A stretch of 64,000 bases of DNA, from the NCBI RefSeq assembly GCF_051811025.1, contig NZ_JBPWQE010000001.1, positions 1,550,001 through 1,614,000 of the forward strand. The letters run 5' to 3'. The position numbers were made by a program, and so were the translations under genes. The DNA comes from Tardiphaga sp051811025 (GTDB lineage Bacteria; Pseudomonadota; Alphaproteobacteria; Rhizobiales; Xanthobacteraceae). How positions within the stretch are numbered: the first letter of the stretch is position 1; each line of letters opens with the position of its first letter. A model generated the notes under the pieces. The model ran no database searches, was not told the DNA's origin, and saw nothing but the letters and a program-made list of their open reading frames with translations. Shown here one piece after another: positions 40,625 through 47,969 of this stretch.

Positions 40625-40945
40625 ATGATGTTGGCAGCCGACCTCGTATTTGCATGTGCCTTGGTCGTGATGATCGGCTGCAATCTCTATCTCGCGCCGC
40701 GCATCCCGCATGCGCGGATCGCGATGCAATGGGGCTTCGACGGCAAGCCGACATGGGATGCGCCGAAGCACATCGCGCTGTGGGGCATGGTGATCTTCAT
40801 GCTGGCGGTGCGCCTGATCATATGGACGGCGCCGACATTCGTGCCGGAGAAGGTTCATGGTGCGGAGCTCGGACTGGTGCTGGCCTCGGTCATCATCGCG
40901 GCGTCGCACATCTTCATCGTGCTGCAAGCCATCAGGCGCGCATAA
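40625..40945 (+). CDS. DUF1648-like small membrane protein
   Basis: A 106-residue protein with three membrane helices. Between helices 1 and 2 the segment 'LAPRIPHARIAMQWGFDGKP' matches the P-x-H-(W)-x2-DG-x-P signature of DUF1648/SdpI-like proteins. AAGGAGAG lies directly upstream; the second ATG at 40628 may be the true start. The 290 nt before it contain no gene I can support. Confidence 0.7.
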   Translation: MMLAADLVFACALVVMIGCNLYLAPRIPHARIAMQWGFDGKPTWDAPKHIALWGMVIFMLAVRLIIWTAPTFVPEKVHGAELGLVLASVIIAASHIFIVLQAIRRA

Positions 40946-41047
40946 ACCGCGGCATGACGTCTCCCCGCGGCGGCTGGCTTCGCTGCGCAAGAGAGGCTAG
41001 GGAGCATCAGGGCGGAGATCGAAGCCGCCGTCATAGGCGAGGGGCAT

Positions 41048-41485
41048 ATGTCGCGCGACCGGTTCTGGTTCTTCCACCCGTTTCGGGTGCGCTATTCCGA
41101 AATCGATGGCCAGGGCGTGGTCTTCAACGCGCATTATCTCACCTACTTCGACACGACCATCACCGAATATTTTCGTGCGCTCGGCTATGACCAGTTTGCC
41201 GATGCCAAGGCAAGCGGCGTCGACTTTCACGTCGTCAAATCGGTGATCGAATACAAGGCGCCGATCCTGTTCGATCAGGAGCTGGACGTCGCCGCGCGCG
41301 TGGCGCGGATCGGCAATTCCAGTCTGGTGTTCGAGCTCGGCATCTTCGCGCGCGCAGCCGACGATCTGTTTGCGACGGGCGAGATCGTCTGGGTCAATAC
41401 CGATCAGAAGACGCATCGCCCGGTGCCGATCGCGCAACCGATCCGCGAGCTGATCGCCACGCGCGAAACGCATCTCGCGGGATAA
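41048..41485 (+). CDS. Acyl-CoA thioesterase, 4HBT/YbgC type
   Basis: A 145-residue hot-dog-fold thioesterase. The active-site segment 'VRYSEIDGQGVVFNAHYLTY' has the Asp and the helix typical of 4-hydroxybenzoyl-CoA thioesterase/YbgC enzymes. It hydrolyses small acyl-CoAs; substrate unknown. Stands alone. Confidence 0.88.
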   Translation: MSRDRFWFFHPFRVRYSEIDGQGVVFNAHYLTYFDTTITEYFRALGYDQFADAKASGVDFHVVKSVIEYKAPILFDQELDVAARVARIGNSSLVFELGIFARAADDLFATGEIVWVNTDQKTHRPVPIAQPIRELIATRETHLAG

Positions 41486-41530
41486 GGCACAGGTGACATG
41501 GGCAGGCTCGGAGCGCGGCGCCGGGCGACT

Positions 41531-41758
41531 CTAGGCTGGCTCGTCCAGATCGTAGAAATGGGCGAGACCCCGGCAGATTTCCATCAACCTGTCGCGAAAA
41601 GGGGTTTGTGCCGGATCCGAGTAACTGACGATGACGCGCCAGCTGTCATCCAGCGAATAGATGATCACGCTCATGTTCTTGGGCCATGGCCCGGCGATTG
41701 CGGCGGCTTCTCGAATGATCTTCTGAAGTTCGGCGGCGGTTTTCTTTGGCTTGGGCAT
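41531..41758 (-). CDS. Hypothetical small protein
   Basis: A 75-residue soluble protein, start at 41758 behind AGGGAG. Segments: AAELQKIIREAAAIAGPWPK, then MSVIIYSLDDSWRVIVSYSD. No family recognised; looks like a folded alpha/beta protein. Confidence 0.6.
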   Translation of the reverse strand: MPKPKKTAAELQKIIREAAAIAGPWPKNMSVIIYSLDDSWRVIVSYSDPAQTPFRDRLMEICRGLAHFYDLDEPA

Positions 41759-41896
41759 CCACGCTCCCTGGCTAGAAGCGTTCTAAAGTGGTGGCAGGGA
41801 ACTGTCCAGAGTGTGCCGGCCCGCCGCTTGCGGTGACCGGACTTGCCTGCCTTGGGTGACCCGGGCGGCCGGCCCGTTCAAACCGCCGCACTGATC

Positions 41897-41925
41897 AAAA
41901 GAGGCCGCGCCCCGAGGCGGCCTTA
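41897..41925 (-). terminator. Terminator fused to the stop codon of the 41923-42222 gene
   Basis: On the minus strand the TAA stop runs straight into AGGCCGC, loop, GCGGCCT and then TCTTTT. Stem arms are at 41917-41923 and 41902-41908. Near-identical hairpins occur at 42873-42895 and 44215-44240. Confidence 0.85.
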
Positions 41926-42222
41926 CCTTGGCAACGTTCCCAAACCGGTCGATGAAGGCCTGCCCAGGGCAACGAATGCTGCGATCGCCAGAAGGCAGAT
42001 GGGCGCAATCAGACCGAGCAGGTACCCGGCAAGACCGTGCCGAATATAGATGCCCCAATATTTCACGAGGCCGGGGTAATGGGAATCGGTGTTCGTATAG
42101 AAGACGACAAATTTTGCGGCGTTGGATATGTGCCCGTGTGACCACACGAGAAATGTAAATGCCAGCACGGTTGCGATCACGCAGAGTGCTGTTACCACGA
42201 CGATGCGCTGATTTCTGTTCAT
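41923..42222 (-). CDS. Hypothetical two-helix membrane protein
   Basis: A 99-residue protein with two membrane segments (IVVVTALCVIATVLAFTFLV; GYLLGLIAPICLLAIAAFVA) separated by a polar loop (SHGHISNAAKFVVFYTNTDS). No family recognised. Followed at the stop codon by a terminator. A 33-nt element shared with the next leftward gene lies upstream (42248-42280). Confidence 0.6.
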   Translation of the reverse strand: MNRNQRIVVVTALCVIATVLAFTFLVWSHGHISNAAKFVVFYTNTDSHYPGLVKYWGIYIRHGLAGYLLGLIAPICLLAIAAFVALGRPSSTGLGTLPR

Positions 42223-42247
42223 CGGATTTCACTCGCTGACTTCATAC

Positions 42248-42280
42248 CCTGTTGTGCAGGAAAGCTGCACGAAGGTTCAA
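42248..42280 (-). repeat. 33-nt upstream element, copy 1
   Basis: Minus strand begins TTGAACCTTC and ends GCACAACAGG. 27 of 33 positions match copy 2 at 42760-42792. Each copy lies 26-32 nt upstream of a leftward small-membrane-protein gene, so it may be a shared promoter/operator. Confidence 0.55.
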
Positions 42281-42296
42281 TGAAGGGTGATCCGCC

Positions 42297-42728
42297 TCAT
42301 GCACCGCTACGGGGGGCTTCGCTGCGCTTCAGGAACCAGCCTGGGATCTGCAGCGTGATCCATGATCCGAGCACCGTGAGGATCGCCATGCCTGCGAGCG
42401 AGATATAGAGCAGAGGAGGTTGCGTGGACGCGAGCGACCCGTTCAGGTGCAGGTGCGGGCCTATCATGTCCATGACCACGCCGACCAAGCTCGCCGCCAC
42501 GAAGCCGCCGATGACCGAAGCGACAATGCTCGCGATCCATCCAAGCGGGCCGCGCTTCTTTGTCCAGGCCTCGTGAATTCCCACCGCCAGCATGGCGATA
42601 AACATGATCAGCATGATGGTCAGCGGGCCGCCCACGCTCGACCTGGGCATCGCGCCGCTGAGTTCGACGAGCAACAGGGCAGCGACGGAGAGCAGCGCGA
42701 TCGTCTTCACGGCGTGTGACCTTCCCAT
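42297..42728 (-). CDS. Hypothetical membrane protein
   Basis: A 143-residue protein with about four membrane helices (TIALLSVAALLLVELSGAMP; LTIMLIMFIAMLAVGIHEAW; ILTVLGSWITLQIPGWFLKR). No family recognised. Shares an upstream element with the gene at 41923-42222. The first residue could be 42728 or a later Met. Confidence 0.55.
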   Translation of the reverse strand: MGRSHAVKTIALLSVAALLLVELSGAMPRSSVGGPLTIMLIMFIAMLAVGIHEAWTKKRGPLGWIASIVASVIGGFVAASLVGVVMDMIGPHLHLNGSLASTQPPLLYISLAGMAILTVLGSWITLQIPGWFLKRSEAPRSGA

Positions 42729-42759
42729 GTCGGATTGAACGCATGAGCGATGCGGACAT

Positions 42760-42792
42760 CCTGTTGTGCGGGAAGCGCGCAGGAAGGTTCAA
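42760..42792 (-). repeat. 33-nt upstream element, copy 2
   Basis: Counterpart of 42248-42280, again starting TTGAACCTTC and ending GCACAACAGG on the minus strand. Confidence 0.55.
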
Positions 42793-42818
42793 AAGTGGCT
42801 CGATGAGTCCCAATCGGG

Positions 42819-42864
42819 CCGCTGTCGTTTTCGAACTAGGCCATTGCAGCGGGAACAGGCCAGT
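42819..42864 (+). repeat. AGGCCA...GGCCAGT repeat, copy 1
   Basis: About 46 nt beginning CCGCTGTCGTTTTC and ending ACAGGCCAGT. It matches 43364-43410 at most positions. The ends ACTAGGCC / GGCCAGT are imperfect inverted repeats, allowing a small hairpin. Confidence 0.65.
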
Positions 42865-42872
42865 ACCGAATG

Positions 42873-42897
42873 AAAGAGGCCGCCTGAGGCGGCCTTA
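42873..42897 (-). terminator. Terminator fused to the stop codon of the 29-residue gene
   Basis: Minus strand: TAA, then AGGCCGCC, TCA loop, GGCGGCCT, CTTTC. An 8-bp perfect stem. Confidence 0.85.
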
Positions 42898-42984
42898 CTT
42901 TGTGAACACGAGGGTTGCGACTATCGCGACGGGGATTAGGCCAATCGCGATGACGAACGCGCTATAAACGTGGTCTTTTGTCAT
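42895..42984 (-). CDS. 29-residue single-helix membrane peptide
   Basis: Minus-strand frame MTKDHVYSAFVIAIGLIPVA then IVATLVFTK and stop. A GAGGGG Shine-Dalgarno lies 7 nt before the ATG, residues 7-27 form one hydrophobic helix, and a perfect terminator begins at the stop codon. This full set of signals makes it a convincing small gene despite its length. Function unknown. Confidence 0.65.
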   Translation of the reverse strand: MTKDHVYSAFVIAIGLIPVAIVATLVFTK

Positions 42985-43072
42985 GGCGTGCCCCTCAGTT
43001 TCGGGGAACTCACTATAAGTCTGCCTCCGGGAAAGTCCTGTGTACTTTGTGCCAAAAGCCAAATCGGCGGCC

Positions 43073-43297
43073 TTACTTCTTTGGATTGAAGCGCCCGCCC
43101 AGGATTTTGATGCTTCCGGCCGAAGGTTGCGTCTTCGTGAACTCGGCTATGGCCTTGGCCAGCTCGGCATCCGACATCGGGTTGACGGGCTGATGCAACG
43201 AGCCGTCCCGAAAGCCACGCTCGATGGCAGCGTAGTGTTCAGACTCATCGATAAGAATGAGTTTTTTAATTCGGGCCAGGAATGCAGAGAAGGGCAT
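43073..43297 (-). CDS. Hypothetical small protein
   Basis: A 74-residue soluble protein: FLARIKKLILIDESEHYAAI, then NPMSDAELAKAIAEFTKTQP and a C-terminal ILGGRFNPKK. No family recognised. The stop is followed by TAAGGCCGCC, one arm of the local terminator family, but the second arm is degraded. Confidence 0.55.
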   Translation of the reverse strand: MPFSAFLARIKKLILIDESEHYAAIERGFRDGSLHQPVNPMSDAELAKAIAEFTKTQPSAGSIKILGGRFNPKK

Positions 43298-43363
43298 GGC
43301 GCGACTTCGGTCAGTTCGAATTCGTGAAACAGGCTACGATGGATAATATATATCCAAATCAGA

Positions 43364-43410
43364 CCGCTGCTGTTTTCAAATTAGGCCACTGCGGTCGGAA
43401 ACAGGCCAGT
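43364..43410 (+). repeat. AGGCCA...GGCCAGT repeat, copy 2
   Basis: About 47 nt beginning CCGCTGCTGTTTTC and ending ACAGGCCAGT; counterpart of 42819-42864. Confidence 0.65.
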
Positions 43411-43444
43411 TGAACGAAATCCCTTCGAAGACAGACCAAGGTGG

Positions 43445-43789
43445 ATGAAGCGCTTTCTGATATTCTTGGCTCTCTTTCCGCCTCTTGCGTTGGTCGTGTT
43501 CACGGCGCCCGATGGGTTTAAGAATCTTCTCGATTGGATGGTGATGGCGTACGCGATCGCGATTATCCCGGCCTTGCTGTTGGCTTGGGTCGATTGGGCG
43601 CTTTCCGCAAAGCCACTCCGAGTTATGGGAACGGCGGTCACGGCAGCACTAGCTGCAGTCTTGATTGTGCTCTCCATGTCGGGAGGATCAGACGAGTTAT
43701 GGCCAGTCCTGATGGTTGGGCTGGTCGGAGCAGTTCCAGCCGCGGTATGTTCGTGGCTGTCAGATAAATCGCCTCTGGCGATCAGCTAG
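43445..43789 (+). CDS. Hypothetical membrane protein
   Basis: A 114-residue protein with three to four membrane helices (FLIFLALFPPLALVVFTAPD; MAYAIAIIPALLLAWVDWAL; LVGLVGAVPAAVCSWLSD). Resembles short unnamed rhizobial membrane proteins; no function known. Confidence 0.6.
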   Translation: MKRFLIFLALFPPLALVVFTAPDGFKNLLDWMVMAYAIAIIPALLLAWVDWALSAKPLRVMGTAVTAALAAVLIVLSMSGGSDELWPVLMVGLVGAVPAAVCSWLSDKSPLAIS

Positions 43790-43860
43790 TGCAGTTAGAG
43801 CACCATCGCCGCTGGGAGTCCGAGATTTTGGCAGGACTTCGCGCGAAGCAGCCCGGCAAA

Positions 43861-43886
43861 GAAAAACCCGCCGGTTAGGGCGGGTC
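43861..43886 (-). terminator. Orphan minus-strand terminator
   Basis: Minus strand ACCCGCC, 6-nt loop, GGCGGGT then TTTT. No convincing minus-strand gene ends here; the nearest frame (43942-44010) has only 22 codons. A second small hairpin (GCGGG/CCCGC) lies at about 43919-43935. Could end a small RNA. Confidence 0.6.
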
Positions 43887-43951
43887 AGGGTCAAGTCCAA
43901 AGTGGTCCGTCGTCAGTCGCGGGCTGACTTCCCGCCTTGAATTACCGCAAA

Positions 43952-43998
43952 TTTTGGTACTGGCCGAAATTCACGGTGGCCTGATTTGAATTTAGCCC
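43952..43998 (-). repeat. AGGCCA...GGCCAGT repeat, copy 3 (inverted, diverged)
   Basis: Minus strand reads TTCAAATCAGGCCAC near its start and CGGCCAGTACCAAAATTT at its end. It aligns with copies 1 and 2 around both AGGCCA and GGCCAGTACC cores. Confidence 0.5.
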
Positions 43999-44023
43999 GG
44001 TTGGGTCCATATTGATGGGCATG

Positions 44024-44167
44024 ATGGCCAACGCTCTCAAACTCGTCGTAGAGGCTGGGCTGCTCACGATTACGGGCTTGGCTTGGCCGAACTCACGCTA
44101 TGGGGCAGCAATTGCCATTGGCGTGGGCATTTTGGCCGCCATCGCCCTCCATTTCTTCGCGCCCTGA
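44024..44167 (+). CDS. Possible 47-residue membrane peptide
   Basis: Frame MANALKLVVEAGLLTITGLA continuing to a hydrophobic helix (AAIAIGVGILAAIALHFFAP). In-frame ATGs at 44015 and 44021 are alternatives; no strong Shine-Dalgarno. A perfect terminator follows at 44215. Coding status likely but unproven. Confidence 0.45.
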   Translation: MANALKLVVEAGLLTITGLAWPNSRYGAAIAIGVGILAAIALHFFAP

Positions 44168-44214
44168 AGATAACCCCCAAGCGCCGTAGTTCTCCGACCG
44201 TGAACATGGTTCCA

Positions 44215-44240
44215 AGGCCGCCTCAGTGGGCGGCCTCTTT
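44215..44240 (+). terminator. Terminator between convergent small genes
   Basis: AGGCCGCC, TCAGTG loop, GGCGGCCT, then CTTT on the plus strand. It lies next to the stop (44240-44242) of the convergent minus-strand gene and belongs to the same hairpin family as 41897 and 42873. Confidence 0.8.
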
Positions 44241-44539
44241 CATTCCATGGTGTCATCTAAGGTGATTTTCATCTCGACCAGACTTCCCTCGTCGCCGTCG
44301 TAGATCTGAGAGACGTTCATAGCGAACGTTCGGAACCATCGAATGCGTTGCGCCGCAGGCCACCCCTTTTCAGTCGATGGTATTTTTCTCAATAGCGCGG
44401 CCAGCAAAGGATCTAGGCCCAGATCGCTCAACCCATCATCACCACCGCCGTCACCGCTGCTCTTACCCTTGTTTGTGTCGAGGTCCGTCGTGGCCAACAG
44501 GCCAGTACCCAAATTTTTAAAAGAACATATTGCGAACAT
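44240..44539 (-). CDS. Hypothetical protein divergent from recA
   Basis: About 99 residues. The C-terminal two thirds look folded and conserved-like: GLDPLLAALLRKIPSTEKGW, then AAQRIRWFRTFAMNVSQIYD. The N-terminus is Gly/Asp-rich. The ATG at 44539 lies against the recA SOS box (44523-44537), so the true start may be a TTG at 44497 or 44512. Part of its 5' end is made of the GGCCAGT repeat. Confidence 0.5.
   Translation of the reverse strand: MFAICSFKNLGTGLLATTDLDTNKGKSSGDGGGDDGLSDLGLDPLLAALLRKIPSTEKGWPAAQRIRWFRTFAMNVSQIYDGDEGSLVEMKITLDDTME
44495..44520 (+). repeat. GGCCAGTACC repeat, partial copy 4
   Basis: GGCCAACAGGCCAGTACCCA followed by AATTTTT; shares the GGCCAGTACC-N-AAATTT end with copy 3 and the ACAGGCCAGT core with copies 1 and 2. 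Confidence 0.45.
44523..44537. promoter_or_regulatory. LexA (SOS) box upstream of recA
   Basis: GAACATATTGCGAAC is an exact GAAC-N7-GAAC match to the alphaproteobacterial LexA consensus. It ends 102 nt before the recA start codon. A third GAAC follows at 44541. Confidence 0.88.
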
Positions 44540-44639
44540 AGAACAGATAGGGTACGTTATTTTCAACCCGAACAGCGCCGCCATCCTTTGGCACTTGCCG
44601 TTTGTCCTGTCGCGAATCCCTTCATAAGGAGCTAGATCA

Positions 44640-45743
44640 ATGGCTACCACTCCGACTGCCCTGCGTATCGTTGAAGGATCCTCCATGGACAAGACCAAGG
44701 CCCTGTCGGCCGCGCTCTCTCAGATCGAGCGCCAGTTCGGCAAGGGCTCGGTGATGAAGCTCGGCAAGAACGACCGGTCGATGGATATCGAGGTGATCTC
44801 GTCGGGCTCGCTCGGCCTCGATATCGCGCTCGGCGTCGGCGGGCTGCCCAAGGGCCGCGTGATCGAGATTTATGGACCGGAATCCTCGGGCAAGACGACC
44901 CTGGCGCTGCATTGCGCCGCAGAAGCCCAGAAGAAGGGCGGCATCTGCGCCTTCATCGACGCCGAACACGCGCTCGACCCGGTCTATGCCCGCAAGCTGG
45001 GGGTCAATGTCGATGAACTCCTGATCTCGCAGCCGGATCACGGCGAACAGGCGCTGGAAATCGCCGACACGCTGGTGCGCTCCGGCGCGGTGGACGTGCT
45101 GATCATCGACTCCGTGGCTGCTCTCGTGCCGCGCGCCGAACTCGAAGGCGAAATGGGCGACGCGCTGCCCGGCCTGCAGGCTCGCTTGATGAGCCAGGCG
45201 CTGCGCAAGCTGACCGCCTCGATCAACAAATCCAATACGATGGTGATCTTCATCAACCAGATCCGCATGAAGATCGGTGTGATGTATGGCTCGCCGGAAA
45301 CCACCACCGGCGGCAATGCGCTGAAATTCTACGCCTCGGTCCGTCTCGACATCCGCCGCATCGGTGCGATCAAGGAGCGCGACGAAGTGGTCGGCAATTC
45401 GACCCGCGTCAAGGTCGTGAAGAACAAGCTGGCGCCGCCTTTCAAGCAGGTCGAATTCGACATCATGTATGGCGAAGGCGTCTCCAAGATGGGCGAAATC
45501 CTCGATCTCGGCGTGAAAGCTGGCATCGTCGAGAAGTCCGGCGCCTGGTTCTCCTATGACAGCCAGCGCCTCGGCCAGGGTCGCGAGAATTCCAAGGCCT
45601 TCCTCAAGGCCAATCCGGACATGACCGCCAAGATCGAAGCCTCGATCCGGCAGAATTCCGGTCTGATCGCCGAGCAGATCCTCGCCGGTCCCGTCGAGCG
45701 TGACGAAGACGGCGGTGACGGCGAGGAGCCGGCAGAAGATTAA
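44640..45743 (+). CDS. recA: Recombinase RecA
   Basis: DNA strand-exchange protein and LexA co-protease. It has 367 residues. Walker A is GPESSGKTT, and the sequence is canonical throughout (QIERQFGKGSVMKLGKNDRS; IDAEHALDPVYARKLGVNVD; TGGNALKFYASVRLDIRR). The N-terminus TALRIVEGSSMDKTKALSAA is that of Bradyrhizobium-type RecA, supporting the ATG at 44640 with AAGGAG upstream. The acidic C-terminus (DEDGGDGEEPAED) is normal. Expression should be SOS-inducible through the box at 44523. Confidence 0.99.
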   Translation: MATTPTALRIVEGSSMDKTKALSAALSQIERQFGKGSVMKLGKNDRSMDIEVISSGSLGLDIALGVGGLPKGRVIEIYGPESSGKTTLALHCAAEAQKKGGICAFIDAEHALDPVYARKLGVNVDELLISQPDHGEQALEIADTLVRSGAVDVLIIDSVAALVPRAELEGEMGDALPGLQARLMSQALRKLTASINKSNTMVIFINQIRMKIGVMYGSPETTTGGNALKFYASVRLDIRRIGAIKERDEVVGNSTRVKVVKNKLAPPFKQVEFDIMYGEGVSKMGEILDLGVKAGIVEKSGAWFSYDSQRLGQGRENSKAFLKANPDMTAKIEASIRQNSGLIAEQILAGPVERDEDGGDGEEPAED

Positions 45744-45926
45744 TCGGATCGGGTCCGGAGACGCGCTGACGTTCATGCGCAGTGATCTTGCCGGATCGAT
45801 CTTGCAGCCGACATTGTCGGCTGAATGATTTCGCGGTGGGTGCTGTGGGGGTCTGTTGCCGATACCCTGCAGTGCCTGCCGCGTTGTCGTTTCAGGCGCT
45901 CTGATCTGAGTGTGCTCTGATCGCAA

Positions 45927-46940
45927 CTATCGCCGCGCGGCGGGAATGGCGTTGGCCGGTGGCGCGATCAGTTTGTTGACCGCATGACAGGCGACGCCGT
46001 CGACCAGATCCGGCACGACTTTGCGACAGAGATCGAAAACTTCAGGACAGCGCGGATGAAACGTGCAGCCCGATGGCGGATCGATCGGATTCGGAATCTC
46101 GCCGGAGACCGCGATGCGGGCGCGGCCTGACATGGCCAGATCCGGCACTGCGCCGAGCAGCATGCGCGTATAGGGCATGCGCGGCGCGCGGAAGAGTTCG
46201 CGCCCTTCCGCGATCTCCACGATCCGGCCAAGATACATCACGCCGATCCGGTCGGCCATGTGCCTGACCACGGCAAGATTGTGACTGATGAACAGATAGG
46301 TCAGGCCGAATTTGTCCTGCAGCTCGCGCATCAGGTTGAGAATCTGCGCCTGCACCGAGACATCCAGCGCCGAGGTCGGCTCGTCGCAGACGATGAACTC
46401 GGCCTCCGATGCGAGTGCGCGGGCAATCGCGATGCGCTGGCGCTGGCCGCCGGAGAACTGGTGCGGATATTTCTGCCCGTCGTCGGGATGCAGGCCCACC
46501 AGCGTCAGCAATTCGCCGACCCGCGCGCGGATGTCGCGCTCGCCATGAATGAGATCGAAGGCGCGGATCGGTTCGGCGATGATGGCGTCGACGCGCAGCC
46601 GCGGATTGAGGCTCGCATAGGGATCCTGAAAGATCATCTGGATGCGCTTGCGCAGCAGTCTTCGCGCGCCGGCCTGGCCGGGATCGCTCATCGACACGCC
46701 GTCGATGATGACGTCGCCGGATGTCGGTGGCAGCAGCCCGACCACCATCCGGGCCACCGTGCTCTTGCCCGAGCCGGATTCGCCGACCAGCGCAAAAGTC
46801 TCGCCGCGTTTGATCTCGAACGACACGCCGTCGACGGCTTTGAGAAACTCCATCGGGCTGCGCTCGATGACGCGGTTGAGCCAGGGCTTCGAGACGTCGA
46901 AAGCGCGTTTGAGATTGCGGGCCTGCACCAGTGCTGTCAT
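45927..46940 (-). CDS. Dipeptide/oligopeptide ABC transporter ATP-binding protein (DppF-like)
   Basis: A 337-residue ATPase. Walker A GESGSGKST, signature SGGQRQRIAIARAL, Walker B FIVCDEPTSALD, and the C-terminal oligopeptide-ABC extension with a Cys cluster (SGCTFHPRCPEVFDLCRKVV). Last gene of a leftward five-gene operon; it overlaps the preceding ATPase gene by 4 nt. Confidence 0.95.
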   Translation of the reverse strand: MTALVQARNLKRAFDVSKPWLNRVIERSPMEFLKAVDGVSFEIKRGETFALVGESGSGKSTVARMVVGLLPPTSGDVIIDGVSMSDPGQAGARRLLRKRIQMIFQDPYASLNPRLRVDAIIAEPIRAFDLIHGERDIRARVGELLTLVGLHPDDGQKYPHQFSGGQRQRIAIARALASEAEFIVCDEPTSALDVSVQAQILNLMRELQDKFGLTYLFISHNLAVVRHMADRIGVMYLGRIVEIAEGRELFRAPRMPYTRMLLGAVPDLAMSGRARIAVSGEIPNPIDPPSGCTFHPRCPEVFDLCRKVVPDLVDGVACHAVNKLIAPPANAIPAARR

Positions 46941-47944
46941 GCCGCGCTCTCCGCATGGGCATGATCATGGACATGATCGGGATCATAGAGATGACAGGCG
47001 ACCTGCTGCGCGCCGACGGCGATGGGGTCGGGTCGCTCCACCCGACAGCGATCGAACGCAAAACTGCAGCGCGGATTGAACGCACAGCCCTGTGGAATCG
47101 CCGACAGCCGCGGCATTGAGCCTGGAATCTGCACCAGCCGCTGCGACGCGTCGCCGGTCAGCGTCGGGATCGCACCCATCAGTCCCTTGGCATAGGGATG
47201 CAGCGGGTTCTGCACCACGTCCAGCACCGGACCGATCTCGGCGATCCGTCCCGAATACATCACGGCCACGCGATCGGACGTCTCGGCAATCACGCCCATG
47301 TCGTGGGTGACCAGCATCACGGCGGTGCCATGGTCGCGGCCAAGCCGCTTGATCAGCGCGATGATCTGCGCCTGCACCGAGACATCGAGCGCGGTGGTCG
47401 GCTCGTCGGCGATGATCAGTTCGGGCTCGGCCGCGATCGCCAACGCGATCACTACCCGCTGCCGCATGCCGCCGGAAAACTCATGCGGATAGGCATCGAC
47501 GCGCTTCTGAGGCGCGGGAATGCCGACCTCGGCGAGCAGATCCACTGCGCGCTTGCGTGCCTGCGTCTCGTTCATGTTCAGATGGGTGCGGATCGTCTCC
47601 ACCAGTTGGTCGCCAATGCGATACAGCGGATTGAGGCTGGTCAGCGGATCCTGAAAGATCATGGCAATGCGCTTGCCGCGAATCCGGCGCATCTCCTCCG
47701 CCGGCAGATTGTCGATGCGCAGGCCCGACAACAGGATCTCGCCGCCCGCAATGCGCCCGGGCGGATCGATCAGGCCGATGGCCGCAAGTCCCGTCACCGA
47801 TTTTCCGGCGCCGGACTCGCCGACCACGCCCAGCACCTCGCCCTTGGCGATATCGAAGGACACACCGTCGATGGCACGCAGCGCGCCGCGCCGGCTGGCG
47901 AATTCGACGCGCAGGTTGCGCACGGAGAGGACGGGCACGCTCAT
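46937..47944 (-). CDS. Dipeptide/oligopeptide ABC transporter ATP-binding protein (DppD-like)
   Basis: A 335-residue ATPase with Walker A GESGAGKS, signature SGGMRQRVVIALAI, Walker B LIIADEPTTALD, and the C-terminal Cys motif GCAFNPRCSFAFDRC. A His-rich tail (DPDHVHDHAHAES) is unusual and may bind metal. The ATG at 47944 is preferred over a GTG at 47953. Partner of the adjacent DppF-like ATPase. Confidence 0.95.
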   Translation of the reverse strand: MSVPVLSVRNLRVEFASRRGALRAIDGVSFDIAKGEVLGVVGESGAGKSVTGLAAIGLIDPPGRIAGGEILLSGLRIDNLPAEEMRRIRGKRIAMIFQDPLTSLNPLYRIGDQLVETIRTHLNMNETQARKRAVDLLAEVGIPAPQKRVDAYPHEFSGGMRQRVVIALAIAAEPELIIADEPTTALDVSVQAQIIALIKRLGRDHGTAVMLVTHDMGVIAETSDRVAVMYSGRIAEIGPVLDVVQNPLHPYAKGLMGAIPTLTGDASQRLVQIPGSMPRLSAIPQGCAFNPRCSFAFDRCRVERPDPIAVGAQQVACHLYDPDHVHDHAHAESAA

Positions 47945-47969
47945 GTCGGGCACTGTGTGAGGTGAGGCA

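Noticed and set aside
43942..44010. A 22-codon minus-strand frame before the orphan terminator
   Set aside because: No Shine-Dalgarno, composed largely of a repeat copy, and the stop is 56 nt before the terminator.
41500..44640. Genomic island or prophage remnant
   Set aside because: No integrase, transposase, tRNA or phage structural gene is present; only small genes and short repeats.
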